NCBI GenBank assembly: GCA_965544035.1
Contig: CBEULR010000008.1
Coordinates: 1 to 64,000, forward strand
DNA from: CBEULR01 sp965544035
Lineage (GTDB): Bacteria; Bacillota; Desulfotomaculia; Desulfotomaculales; Desulforudaceae
Direction: 5' to 3'
Length of the DNA: 64,000 nucleotides
Shown: positions 36,192 through 44,330 of the stretch, in pieces
How positions within the stretch are numbered: the first letter of the stretch is position 1
Layout of the letters: every line of letters starts with the position of its first letter
Program-made: the position numbers and the translations under genes
The notes under the pieces: generated by a model
Seen by the model: only the letters and a program-made list of their open reading frames with translations
Database searches by the model: none
What the model was told of the DNA's origin: nothing

Positions 36192-37398
36192 CCCCTGTTT
36201 CTATCGTTTTATCAACTGTGCAAAGAACTCGGCCTTCGTATAACTGGACATCCAAACCGTCCCCGGGACCGACCTCGGAGGCGCTGAGAAGTGCCCGGTT
36301 GGCGCCCTGCAGCCGACAGACCGCATAACCGCGTGCCAGCGTGTTCACGGGACTGATCGCCTCAAGACGGCCGACCGCCCCGGAAAGACGGGCGGCATCC
36401 CGGTTGAATACGTTCTTCATGGAATTTATCAGTTGCCGGTGAAGTCCGTCAATTCTCTCTTCCCGGCGCGAGCAAAGCCACTCTACAGGTTGGGACAGCG
36501 CCCTGCGCGCTTCCAGGCGCTTTAAACGCTGCTCCAATATCTGCATCTGATGGTGCAACCCCCGCACAAGCCTCAAGCGCAACACGCCGAGATGCCTGCG
36601 CACCTCGGCCTGGTCCGGCACCACCATTTCGGCCGCCGCCGAGGGTGTGGGTGCCCGGCGATCGGCAACCAGATCGGCCACCGTAACGTCTTTCTCGTGT
36701 CCGACAGCAGACACGACCGGGATGGCGGAAGCGGCAATAGCACGCGCCACCAGCTCGGAATTAAATGCCCAAAGCTCTTCGGGCGCCCCTCCGCCTCGCC
36801 CCACAATGATCACATCGGCCGCACGCCGACGATTCAATAGTCTCAGAGCGAACGCGATCTGCTCCGGCGCAGCGTCCCCCTGCACAGCCACCGGGGCAAC
36901 CACGACTGAGGTTAAGGGCCACCGTCGCCGGAGCACGGTCAGCATATCCTTGATCGCTGCACCCACCGGCGAGGTAACCAGCGCCACACGGTCGGGGATT
37001 GCCGGAAGCGGCCGTTTCCGAGACGGATCAAACAAGCCTTCCTGTTCCAGCTTCTGCTTCAGCTGCTCCAGCGCCGCATAGAGCGCACCCAGGCCTCCCG
37101 GCTCGATTTCCTCCGCGTAGAGCTGATACTGGCCACCGCGTTCGTAAACACCCACATAACCCCGGACCACTGCGGCCATCCCGTTTTCCAGACGGAAGGC
37201 CAGCCGTGCGGCACGCGACCGAAACATGACGACCCGGACCGATGCCTGTTCGTCTTTTAGGCCGAGATAGACATGGCCCGACGGATGATAATTCAGATTG
37301 GTAATCTCCCCTTTGACCCAAACATTGGCCAGCAGGGGATTGCCCTCGAGCACTTCCCGGATATAACGGTTCAGTTCGCTCACCGTGATGATCCGCAT
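36121..37398 (-). CDS. xseA: exodeoxyribonuclease VII large subunit
   Basis: Catalytic subunit of exonuclease VII. N-terminal OB fold (NVWVKGEITNLNYHPSGHVY, residues 25-44), then the nuclease core with ALVTSPVGAAIKDML and VGRGGGAPEELWAFN, then a long coiled coil (about 270-350). 425 residues. The last 25 residues are polar and basic and overlap the folD start. It lies 30 bp after nusB. Confidence 0.95.
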   Translation of the reverse strand: MRIITVSELNRYIREVLEGNPLLANVWVKGEITNLNYHPSGHVYLGLKDEQASVRVVMFRSRAARLAFRLENGMAAVVRGYVGVYERGGQYQLYAEEIEPGGLGALYAALEQLKQKLEQEGLFDPSRKRPLPAIPDRVALVTSPVGAAIKDMLTVLRRRWPLTSVVVAPVAVQGDAAPEQIAFALRLLNRRRAADVIIVGRGGGAPEELWAFNSELVARAIAASAIPVVSAVGHEKDVTVADLVADRRAPTPSAAAEMVVPDQAEVRRHLGVLRLRLVRGLHHQMQILEQRLKRLEARRALSQPVEWLCSRREERIDGLHRQLINSMKNVFNRDAARLSGAVGRLEAISPVNTLARGYAVCRLQGANRALLSASEVGPGDGLDVQLYEGRVLCTVDKTIETGVGAGGRASQRERDRGSNQRGDQE

Positions 37399-37428
37399 CT
37401 GATACTCCCCCGATGAGAAAAGGGCCGC

Positions 37429-37869
37429 CTAACCCGGGCAGCCCGTATCCGAATTCGTTAGTCCTTGTTCCTCAACATATCTTCCAAGGATTCCGTTTAC
37501 AAACCGCGGGGAATCGTCGGTTCCGTAAACCTTGGCCAGTTCCACGGCCTCATTGATTGAAACGCTATAGGGGATGTCGGGGCAATACTTGATCTCGTAC
37601 AGGCCCATTCGAATGATATTGCGGTCGATCACAGGCATCCGGTTGACGGGCCAGTCCCGGCTCAATCCCGATGCGGTCTTGTCCAACTCACTTAATTCGG
37701 CCAGTACGCCCTGCACCAAATCGCGGGCAAAGCCGTAATAAGAAGCATCCAGATTGTGAAACTGCATTGTGTTGGTGAATGCCGGTTCCAGAGACTGACC
37801 GGTCAGATCGATCTGAAACAAGACCTGCAGGGCCACGTCTCTAGCCTGTCTTCTGCGTACCCTTTTCAC
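37429..37869 (-). CDS. nusB: transcription antitermination factor NusB
   Basis: Helical RNA-binding protein that with NusE loads on boxA of rRNA transcripts. RRQARDVALQVLFQIDLTG at the N-terminus and the C-terminal SINEAVELAKVYGTDDSPRFVNGILG are diagnostic. 146 residues, normal. The ATG comes directly after the DUF2273 gene. Position between asp23/amaP and xseA matches Bacillus. Confidence 0.96.
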   Translation of the reverse strand: MKRVRRRQARDVALQVLFQIDLTGQSLEPAFTNTMQFHNLDASYYGFARDLVQGVLAELSELDKTASGLSRDWPVNRMPVIDRNIIRMGLYEIKYCPDIPYSVSINEAVELAKVYGTDDSPRFVNGILGRYVEEQGLTNSDTGCPG

Positions 37870-38085
37870 TTATCGATCACCAAATAAACGCTCCCATAGT
37901 TTTCCCCAATCGGTCTGTTCGTCCACCTTCTTGCCCAGCCAGTACCCGACCCCGATGGTCAGCGCCACAAACAGCGCCTTGAAGAACCCGTAGGTGATGG
38001 CAAACCACCCAAACAGCAGTCCCAAAACAACTCCCAGCAATTTCCCCGAATGGCGCTGGAGCAATTCCTGCCAATCAAACTGCAT
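37870..38085 (-). CDS. DUF2273 small membrane protein
   Basis: A 71-residue protein with a central hydrophobic region (LLGVVLGLLFGWFAITYGFF, then a second segment) and a polar C-terminus with KKVDEQTDWGKLWERLF. This is the DUF2273 family, found with Asp23 and AmaP genes, and likely part of the same envelope-stress assembly at the membrane. It lies 12 bp after amaP and directly before nusB. Confidence 0.88.
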   Translation of the reverse strand: MQFDWQELLQRHSGKLLGVVLGLLFGWFAITYGFFKALFVALTIGVGYWLGKKVDEQTDWGKLWERLFGDR

Positions 38086-38097
38086 CAGCTCACCCCT

Positions 38098-38616
38098 CTA
38101 CTCGACACGGCCTTTGTGGGAAGCGATGTTCTCCACCGAAACCCTGATCTTCTGTACGGTGAGCCCGGTAACATCCCGCACCGCGTCCTGGACGGTCTTC
38201 TGCATATTCTGGGACAGTTCCGGGATGCTCACATCGGGAGTAACCGTGGCCTTAATCTCGATGGCGATCGAACCTCCATCCGATACCACACGGGGTCTCA
38301 CTTCCCGGACTCCGGGCACCGCCGACGCAACCTTTACAATCAGGCTTTCGATCGCCGTCAGCGACACCTTTACCTCTCCCAGAACGGTTTCATCGACTAT
38401 GGCCTGTCTGTCGGGTTTCTTTTGCTTGCCGGATACCATCAGCCGCAGGCCGACCAAAAGGAAAACGCCCAACACCGCCGCCTGGACCTCGCGTGTCACG
38501 TACTCCGACGGCGAAACGGGCGTCAATAGACCGAAAAGCATCAGAAGCCCGAGGACCGCAACAATCGAAACAGCTAGCGTGTATATGGTGAGTAACACGC
38601 GGTCGAACGGCCCCAT
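38098..38616 (-). CDS. amaP: alkaline shock response membrane anchor protein
   Basis: Two N-terminal membrane segments (residues 7-30 and about 50-70) followed by a soluble Asp23-like domain with SLTAIESLIVKVASAVPGV and a long beta-rich stretch. In Staphylococcus AmaP holds Asp23 at the membrane. 172 residues. Next to the Asp23 family gene (38638) and the DUF2273 gene, all on one strand with short gaps. Function in this organism is inferred from homologues. Confidence 0.9.
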   Translation of the reverse strand: MGPFDRVLLTIYTLAVSIVAVLGLLMLFGLLTPVSPSEYVTREVQAAVLGVFLLVGLRLMVSGKQKKPDRQAIVDETVLGEVKVSLTAIESLIVKVASAVPGVREVRPRVVSDGGSIAIEIKATVTPDVSIPELSQNMQKTVQDAVRDVTGLTVQKIRVSVENIASHKGRVE

Positions 38617-38637
38617 CTCTATAACTCCTCCTCAGAC

Positions 38638-39045
38638 TTAGCGCAAACGGCTTTCCTCTTCAACCGGCTCTTCTTCCTTGGCAAATACGACACCCTGTAC
38701 GTGCACATTTACTTCCACCACAACCAGACCGGTCATCGTCTCGATCGCACGCTTTACGGCAGTTTGAATCTGGCTGGCAACCTCCGGGATACGCACCCCG
38801 TATTCGACGATGATGTAAAGATCCACCGCTGTCTCTTTTTCGCCGACTTCGACCTTTACCCCTCTGGAAAGGTTCTTCCGGCCGAGCTTCTCGGCGATGC
38901 CTCCGGCCAACCCGCCGCTCATTCCGGCCACACCGGAAACCTCGGTCGCCGCCAAACCGGCCACAATAGCGACTACCTCATTTGCAATGCGAACGGCCCC
39001 CAGTTCTCCCTGCAGTTCAGAAGCCTGTAAACCCTGGTTTGCCAT
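38638..39045 (-). CDS. Asp23/Gls24 family envelope stress protein
   Basis: A 135-residue protein with the Asp23 pattern: VRIANEVVAIVAGLAATEV, GMSGGLAGGIAEKLGRKN and VDLYIIVEYGVRIPEVASQI. It is the YqhY-type paralogue normally found after accC; in B. subtilis YqhY affects acetyl-CoA carboxylase activity. The frame is open to 39063, but the ATG at 39045 has GGAGGTGA at good spacing. It lies 65 bp after accC, which agrees with that link. Confidence 0.93.
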   Translation of the reverse strand: MANQGLQASELQGELGAVRIANEVVAIVAGLAATEVSGVAGMSGGLAGGIAEKLGRKNLSRGVKVEVGEKETAVDLYIIVEYGVRIPEVASQIQTAVKRAIETMTGLVVVEVNVHVQGVVFAKEEEPVEEESRLR

Positions 39046-39110
39046 AGGTATTGTCACCTCCAAATGAAAATTTCTCCAGCATGCCTAACATTATATCCCA
39101 TGATTACGAT

Positions 39111-40472
39111 CTAAAGCAACTTAAATCCCGCATCACCCATACGGCGCTGGATAAAGTTTGTGTAGACCTCGCCCCGGCGGAAAAACGCATTGGCCAGCAC
39201 CTGCTGATGGAAGGGAATAGTTGTGTTCACGCCTTCGATAATAAACTCTCCCATTGCTCGTCGAGACCGCTCCACCGCCTCTTCCCGGGTAGGCGCCCAC
39301 ACAATCAGCTTGGCCAACAGCGAATCATAGTAGGGTGTAACGACATAACCCGGAAAAACGGCGCTGTCAACCCGCACTCCGGGGCCTCCCGGCGGCAAAT
39401 AGGTCTCGATAACGCCCGGACTGGGTGCAAAGCCGCGGTGCGCATCTTCCGCATTAATCCGGCATTCAATCGCCCATCCCCGGATCTGCACCTCATCCTG
39501 GGTAAAACGGAGCCTCTCGCCGAAGGCCAACCTGATCTGTTCCTTGACCAAGTCGATCCCCGTCACCATTTCGGTTACCGGGTGCTCCACCTGGATACGT
39601 GCATTCATCTCGATGAAGTAGAAGTTCTGGTGTCGGTCCAGCAAGAACTCAACCGTACCGGCATTCTCATAGCCGACCGCCCGGGCGGCGCGCACGGCTG
39701 CCTCGCCCATACGCTTCCTGAGTTCGGGAGACACAGCCGGCGACGGTGCCTCTTCAAGGAGCTTCTGGTTGCGCCTTTGAATCGAGCAATCCCGTTCACC
39801 GAGATAGATGAGATTACCGTATTTATCCCCCAAAACCTGTATTTCAATGTGCCGGGGCTCCTCCACATATTTCTCAAGATAAACGTCCGAATTGCCAAAG
39901 GCGGAGTTGGCCTCGGCCTGGGCGGTTTGGACCGCCTTCACCAGATCGGTCTTGCTGTGGGCAAGGCGCATACCGCGCCCGCCGCCCCCTGCAGAGGCCT
40001 TGATCAGGACCGGGTAGCCGATCTGTTCGGCCAGTTCCACGGCTTCCCCGGTATCACGCACCACCCCGTCCGATCCGGGCACTACGGGCACCCCCGCTTC
40101 AATTGCGGCCCGGCGGGCCCGGGCTTTCGCCCCCATCTGCTCCAAGGCCGCGGCCGGCGGTCCGATAAAGCGGATTCCGCAGCTCTCACATACTTCGGCG
40201 AATCGGGCGTCCTCAGCCAAGAAACCATATCCGGGATGAATCGCGTCGGCACCCGAAATCTCAGCCACGCTGACGATCGACGAGATATTCAAATAGCTTT
40301 TGGTCGGATCGGCAGGACCAATGCAGAAGGCCTCATCGGCCAGCCTTACCGGCAGGCTGTCCCGATCTGGTTCGGAGTACACGGCGACCGATTGAATACC
40401 CATTTCACGGCATGCTCTGATCACGCGCAGCGCAATCTCACCGCGGTTGGCAACCAGTATCTTACCAAACAT
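39111..40472 (-). CDS. accC: biotin carboxylase
   Basis: ATP-grasp enzyme that carboxylates the biotin on the carrier protein. FGKILVANRGEIALRVIRAC starts the protein; KASAGGGGRGMRLAHSK, the ERDCSIQRRNQKLLEEAPSP segment and the MNARIQVEHPVTEM active site are intact. 453 residues, normal. Start at the ATG 40472 after GGGGGAAA. It is 15 bp after the PycB-AccB fusion gene, and is the only biotin carboxylase seen, so it may serve both acetyl-CoA carboxylase and pyruvate carboxylase. Confidence 0.97.
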   Translation of the reverse strand: MFGKILVANRGEIALRVIRACREMGIQSVAVYSEPDRDSLPVRLADEAFCIGPADPTKSYLNISSIVSVAEISGADAIHPGYGFLAEDARFAEVCESCGIRFIGPPAAALEQMGAKARARRAAIEAGVPVVPGSDGVVRDTGEAVELAEQIGYPVLIKASAGGGGRGMRLAHSKTDLVKAVQTAQAEANSAFGNSDVYLEKYVEEPRHIEIQVLGDKYGNLIYLGERDCSIQRRNQKLLEEAPSPAVSPELRKRMGEAAVRAARAVGYENAGTVEFLLDRHQNFYFIEMNARIQVEHPVTEMVTGIDLVKEQIRLAFGERLRFTQDEVQIRGWAIECRINAEDAHRGFAPSPGVIETYLPPGGPGVRVDSAVFPGYVVTPYYDSLLAKLIVWAPTREEAVERSRRAMGEFIIEGVNTTIPFHQQVLANAFFRRGEVYTNFIQRRMGDAGFKLL

Positions 40473-40487
40473 CACTTTCCCCCTGTG

Positions 40488-40949
40488 TTATTTCTGTCTG
40501 ATGATGAACAGGGGCTGGCCGTATTCCACCGGTTGGCCGTTTTCCACCAAGATGGAGGTTATCACCCCTGACACATCTGTTTCGATCTCATTCATCAGTT
40601 TCATTGCTTCGATGATACAGAGCACCTGGCCGGCTTTGACGGTATCCCCCACATCAACGTAGGGTTCGGCATCGGGCGAAGGTGCCCGGTAAAACGTGCC
40701 GACCATCGGGGCCACCACCGTGGTTATGCCGTCATCCTCAGCGGGGACGGGCGAGGCAGCTTCCTGCTTCTCGGCCTGCTCAATGGGCACCTTCACAGTT
40801 GACGCGGTCTCACTAGGCAGTGAAGCAGCCCCCTCGTTCGTCCGACGCTTCTTGATGGAAATCTTGATGCCTTGGCTTTCCATCGAAAACTCCTCAACAT
40901 CGGTTTGGTCCAACAGTTTGATCAGATCTCTGATTTCATCCAAATTCAT
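40488..40949 (-). CDS. accB: possible stand-alone AccB from an internal start
   Basis: In frame with the fusion gene, ATG at 40949 opens exactly at the normal AccB N-terminus (MNLDEIRDLIKLLD). A full consensus AAGGAGG (40958-40964) lies exactly eight bases before it. The product would have 153 residues, the usual AccB size, with biotinyl Lys117. I infer that free AccB for the AccA/AccD enzyme is made here by internal initiation, besides the fusion protein. The ribosome site and ATG are seen directly; translation from it is not proven. The site also encodes amino acids (KEAED) of the fusion, so chance is not excluded. Confidence 0.6.
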   Translation of the reverse strand: MNLDEIRDLIKLLDQTDVEEFSMESQGIKISIKKRRTNEGAASLPSETASTVKVPIEQAEKQEAASPVPAEDDGITTVVAPMVGTFYRAPSPDAEPYVDVGDTVKAGQVLCIIEAMKLMNEIETDVSGVITSILVENGQPVEYGQPLFIIRQK

Positions 40950-42326
40950 ATCTTCTGCCTCCTTGGCGAGGTTGGCCCGGACACTCTCCGATCCCTTACG
41001 GCCCGCCGACCGCAATTCAAGAAACTTCCTGCCGATCTGGGGGAAAAGAGCGTAGGTGAGAACGTCTTCCTCGCTCTCCGCCAGGTCGCCGATCTCTTCC
41101 CTCATTCTTGCCAATCGCGGCGGCAATAAATCGGCAGGACGCTCGGAAATGGGCTTCTTGTCCCCCAACACCTTTGCCGTGATCTCGGGATCAAATTCGG
41201 CCGGGGCCTTGCCGTAATACCCGAGCAGGTAATTCTTGACCTCACCCGGCACCAGTTTGTACCGTTCGCCGGAAAGGACATTCAGAACGGCCTGCGTACC
41301 GACAATCTGACTGGTCGGGGTTACCAGCGGCGGATAACCCAATTCGGCCCTTACCCGCGGAATCTCGGCCAGCACCTCCGCGAGACGGTGCAGAGCCTTC
41401 TGCTCCTCAAGCTGGGTGACCAGATTTGAAATCATGCCGCCCGGCACCTGATGATCGAACACCTGCATATCGTGCAGACGGGTCACACCCCGCTCAAACC
41501 CCCGGCGGCGCCTCAGGTCCTCGAAGTAGTCGGCGATCGCAAACAGGTCCTTGAGCCTCAACCCGGGGTCATACTCCGTGCCTTCCAGCGCCCGGACAAC
41601 TGTTTCAACCGGAGGCTGCGAGGCCCCGAAAGCCAAGGGCGTCGTAGCCGTATCGATCACATCAACCCCCGCTTCGGCCGCTTTGAGATAGGCCCCGACC
41701 GCCATTCCACCGATATAATGACAGTGCAGATGCACCGGAATGGAAAGCTTCTCCTTGAAGCGCTTAACCAGCTCATAGGCTCTGAACGGCGTAAGCAGTC
41801 CGGCCATATCCTTGATGCAGATCGAATCCGCACCAAGTTCGGCCAGCGCGACGGCCGTCTGCAGGTAATGCTCGGTACTGTGCACGGGGCTAAGTGTATA
41901 TACTACTGTAGCCTGGACCGATCCTCCTGCTTCTTTGGCAAACTTCATCGCCGGTTCCACATTACGGATATCGTTCAGGGCATCGAAGATGCGGATTATA
42001 TCAATCCCGTTTTCAACCGCCCGGTAGATGAAAGCCTTGACAACATCATCGGGATAATGGGTGTACCCGACCAGCGATTGGCCGCGCAGGAGCATCTGCA
42101 GCGGGGTCTTGGAGACGTGGCTTTTGATCAGGCGAAGCCGCTCCCACGGGTCTTCATTCAGGTAGCGGAGGCACACATCGAAAGTTGCTCCGCCCCATAC
42201 CTCCAGGGAATGAAAACCGACCTCGTCAAGTTTTTCGATTATCGGCAGTATGTCTTCGATCTTCATTCTGGTAGCCCAAAGACTCTGGTGAGCGTCACGC
42301 AAAGTGGTATCGGTAATGCCGAGCAC
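40488..42326 (-). CDS. pyruvate carboxylase-type carboxyltransferase fused to AccB
   Basis: A 612-residue fusion. Residues 1-455 are a PycB/OadA carboxyltransferase: GITDTTLRDAHQSL (metal Asp), SICIKDMAGLLTP (carbamylated Lys), PVHLHCHYIGGMAV (metal His pair) and the conserved EEDVLTYALFPQIGRKFLE end. From residue 460 it is a complete acetyl-CoA carboxylase biotin carrier: MNLDEIRDLIKLLDQTDVEE, then SPMVG-like APMVGTFYRAPSPDAEP and EAMKLMNEIE with the biotinylated Lys576. No Na+-pump subunits are near, so pyruvate carboxylation is more likely than oxaloacetate decarboxylation. The position between spoIIIAH and accC is that of plain accB in Bacillus. GTG at 42326 is chosen as start (GGGGAGG 12 bases before); the frame is open to 42368 across a hairpin. 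Confidence 0.93.
   Translation of the reverse strand: MLGITDTTLRDAHQSLWATRMKIEDILPIIEKLDEVGFHSLEVWGGATFDVCLRYLNEDPWERLRLIKSHVSKTPLQMLLRGQSLVGYTHYPDDVVKAFIYRAVENGIDIIRIFDALNDIRNVEPAMKFAKEAGGSVQATVVYTLSPVHSTEHYLQTAVALAELGADSICIKDMAGLLTPFRAYELVKRFKEKLSIPVHLHCHYIGGMAVGAYLKAAEAGVDVIDTATTPLAFGASQPPVETVVRALEGTEYDPGLRLKDLFAIADYFEDLRRRRGFERGVTRLHDMQVFDHQVPGGMISNLVTQLEEQKALHRLAEVLAEIPRVRAELGYPPLVTPTSQIVGTQAVLNVLSGERYKLVPGEVKNYLLGYYGKAPAEFDPEITAKVLGDKKPISERPADLLPPRLARMREEIGDLAESEEDVLTYALFPQIGRKFLELRSAGRKGSESVRANLAKEAEDMNLDEIRDLIKLLDQTDVEEFSMESQGIKISIKKRRTNEGAASLPSETASTVKVPIEQAEKQEAASPVPAEDDGITTVVAPMVGTFYRAPSPDAEPYVDVGDTVKAGQVLCIIEAMKLMNEIETDVSGVITSILVENGQPVEYGQPLFIIRQK
40958..40964 (-). promoter_or_regulatory. 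internal Shine-Dalgarno for AccB
   Basis: AAGGAGG on the minus strand, eight bases before the internal ATG at 40949. It is stronger and better spaced than the ribosome site found for the full-length fusion protein. Confidence 0.65.
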
Positions 42327-42357
42327 CTTCGGAAACAACCTCCCCTCAAAAGAACGC

Positions 42358-42385
42358 CGGGTTGTCAATAGAACATGACAACCCG
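42358..42385 (-). terminator. hairpin between spoIIIAH and the PycB-AccB gene
   Basis: CGGGTTGTCA and TGACAACCCG form a perfect 10-bp stem with an 8-base loop, followed on the minus strand by GCGTTCTTTT. It resembles an intrinsic terminator with a weak T run. It spans the upstream TTG of the fusion reading frame, which supports a start downstream at 42326. It may end the spoIIIA transcript or attenuate entry into the acc genes. Upstream, two TATAAT hexamers (42399-42404 and 42418-42423) lie in the same 126-bp gap, but without good -35 partners. Confidence 0.55.
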
Positions 42386-42494
42386 AAGTCAGCCATCAAT
42401 TATAACAAAGTGTCTTTATTATAGACTGTGCGCCGCCCTTTTGGAATACACGACACCCTAAGTATACAATACACTTTTTGTCGCGGAGGGACGG

Positions 42495-43094
42495 CTATAG
42501 CCTTTCATCGCCCCTGGCTATAACCATGATGTTTTCCGGCACAATGCCCGTCGCCCTCGCCACCAGATTCACCACCGTGGTGCCCTGTTCCGGGGTCACC
42601 GGATGCGGAACGACCACGGTCACCATCTCGTTCTGAAAGAATACGACCGCGTCCGGCAGCCCCTTGGCCCGCAAGATGTTTTCCACACTCACCTCCCGAT
42701 CCAGTTCAAGACTGATTTGCAGCAGACGGTCCTGGGCGTTTTGCCGTGCTTCCGGACCGGCTTTCGGGTCCTCGATAATCGAGCGCAGGAGTTCGACCTG
42801 TCTTCCTCTGGACCGTTCCCTTTCCAGACGGTACTCCACATAATAGTCATCGGCGTACGTCCGGCCGTTATGATCAGCGGCGGCATCCAGGACACCGGGC
42901 GCCGCAGCGCCGTCGGACGACGCATCGTTTTCTCCGGCGACCGTTTCCGGAACAACCGCGGCCACATCCTCGGTGGGCGGGGGTTCAAGTCCCACCCCAT
43001 GCCAGGTGGTCAGAAACAGCGCCAGTACGAAGGCGGACAACACGCCAACAACCGCCAACACTTTTCTCTGCACCAGCCAGAATCGCATCTTCAC
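42495..43094 (-). CDS. spoIIIAH: stage III sporulation protein AH
   Basis: Mother-cell membrane protein whose periplasmic part forms a ring and pairs with SpoIIQ of the forespore. One N-terminal membrane helix (residues 10-30), a charged linker, then the YscJ/FliF-like ring domain (about 75-199) with YYVEYRLERERSRGRQVELL and the C-terminal VVNLVARATGIVPENIMVI. 199 residues. Last gene of the operon; a 126-bp gap follows. Expected to be sigma-E dependent. Confidence 0.94.
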   Translation of the reverse strand: MKMRFWLVQRKVLAVVGVLSAFVLALFLTTWHGVGLEPPPTEDVAAVVPETVAGENDASSDGAAAPGVLDAAADHNGRTYADDYYVEYRLERERSRGRQVELLRSIIEDPKAGPEARQNAQDRLLQISLELDREVSVENILRAKGLPDAVVFFQNEMVTVVVPHPVTPEQGTTVVNLVARATGIVPENIMVIARGDERL

Positions 43095-43105
43095 TCCCCC
43101 CCCAC

Positions 43106-43729
43106 CTACAGTTTCTTGGGCACCACCAGGATCTTGTGCGGTTCAGCCCCCAGGGCAGTCTGCGCCGCCTGAAACAGCTTCGCCTTAATCTCCGGATCGC
43201 GGGCGCCCTCGGCCACAACCAGCACCCCGGCAACCGCCGGGCTTACTTCACGTTCCACAACCGGCGCCTCATAACCGTCACTGCCGCGCACCACCACCAC
43301 CTGCCCGTTCTCATTCTCATCAGTGGTCACCCGGTGTGTGCCATCCTGATCGTTCTCATTGGTTACCCGTTTACCGGTGGTGGTGTTTACCGCATACTCC
43401 GATACGGTGGACCCCTCCAGTCGCACGGTGACATCAACCTCTCCCACACCGTTGATTTGCGCAAGCATACTCTCCAACCGCACAGCCAGGTACTCTTCCT
43501 CCGACTGGGTCTGCAGACTTGCCGCAGGCCCCCGGCTGGCTTCCGGCTCAGGTTGTGAAGTACCGACGGGAACCGGATTCGAAACTGGTTCACGTCCGCC
43601 CCAATAGCTGCCGAATACCAGCAGGATCACCCCCAGGAGCCCCAGAGCAAACAGCAGGACCTTCTGGTCCTTCCGCCGGCTGCCTCCCATCAGCCTGGTC
43701 CAAAAGTCACGCGGTTCATCACTCATCAA
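43106..43729 (-). CDS. spoIIIAG: stage III sporulation protein AG
   Basis: Ring-forming component of the SpoIIIA-SpoIIQ channel. N-terminal membrane helix (about 24-44), a proline/glutamate-rich linker, then the ring domain with LESMLAQINGVGEVDVTVRL and VVVVRGSDGYEAPVVEREV, ending in VVAEGARDPEIKAKLFQAAQ. 207 residues. Its first bases overlap the spoIIIAF stop by 11 bp and it ends 11 bp before spoIIIAH. Confidence 0.94.
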   Translation of the reverse strand: MMSDEPRDFWTRLMGGSRRKDQKVLLFALGLLGVILLVFGSYWGGREPVSNPVPVGTSQPEPEASRGPAASLQTQSEEEYLAVRLESMLAQINGVGEVDVTVRLEGSTVSEYAVNTTTGKRVTNENDQDGTHRVTTDENENGQVVVVRGSDGYEAPVVEREVSPAVAGVLVVAEGARDPEIKAKLFQAAQTALGAEPHKILVVPKKL

Positions 43730-44318
43730 TCATCCCCCTCCTTCTTGAATCGTCGTATCGGACGGCCTCCGGTTCCAGGTTGTAAAACTCGGCGATGGTG
43801 CGGCACAGTCTCTCCAGGCTCTCTCTCCACGCTCCGTCCAAATCCAACGAAACGCTCACGTCACCGCTCTCATCAACGACGGGGGCGGCAATCAGCGTGA
43901 TACTCCTGATGCTGCCGATCTGTCCGCTCTCGCCTTCGGTGTCCAGTTCCACCAGGACCTCCTCGATCTCCACTTCCGGATTCAACCTTGACAGCGCCAT
44001 TATCTGTCTGGCCAATCCGCTCCGGTACCCCTCCAGTGCTGCGGCCTGACTCTCTTCCCAACGGCGCTTTCCCTCCTCCAAGACATCATTTCCCCCCAGA
44101 TTCGAGGCGGGCGGCTGGAGCGAAAGCGAACCGAAATCGACCGCCAGCTCACGGTGCCAGAATCCGGTCGCGGCCTGCAGAACAGCTACGATAATCAGTA
44201 GTCCCAAAACCATCCGCACATAACGACTGAGGTCGCCGGCCGGGATCAGCAGTTCCAGGAAGACGGCCAAGATGGCCAGGATCACCAGTTCGATGACCAG
44301 CGTATTCAGAACTTCCAT
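43719..44318 (-). CDS. spoIIIAF: stage III sporulation protein AF
   Basis: Two N-terminal membrane helices (about 6-25 and 34-52) followed by a soluble ring-building-like domain. 199 residues, close to Bacillus SpoIIIAF. Identified by the LVIELVILAILAVFLELLIP start and by its position between AE and AG. It follows spoIIIAE by 12 bp. Confidence 0.92.
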   Translation of the reverse strand: MEVLNTLVIELVILAILAVFLELLIPAGDLSRYVRMVLGLLIIVAVLQAATGFWHRELAVDFGSLSLQPPASNLGGNDVLEEGKRRWEESQAAALEGYRSGLARQIMALSRLNPEVEIEEVLVELDTEGESGQIGSIRSITLIAAPVVDESGDVSVSLDLDGAWRESLERLCRTIAEFYNLEPEAVRYDDSRRRGMIDE

Positions 44319-44330
44319 CAGGCCACCCTT

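Noticed and set aside
39051..40571. 506-codon plus-strand frame opposite accC
   Set aside because: It is antisense to a certain biotin carboxylase, resembles no family and follows from the high GC of third positions. The same holds for long plus-strand frames opposite dxs, gatB, ispA and dnaE.
40488..42326. Fusion gene as Na+-pumping oxaloacetate decarboxylase alpha subunit
   Set aside because: No beta or gamma membrane subunits nearby, the partner is a biotin carboxylase, and the carrier part is AccB-like; pyruvate carboxylase is the better reading.
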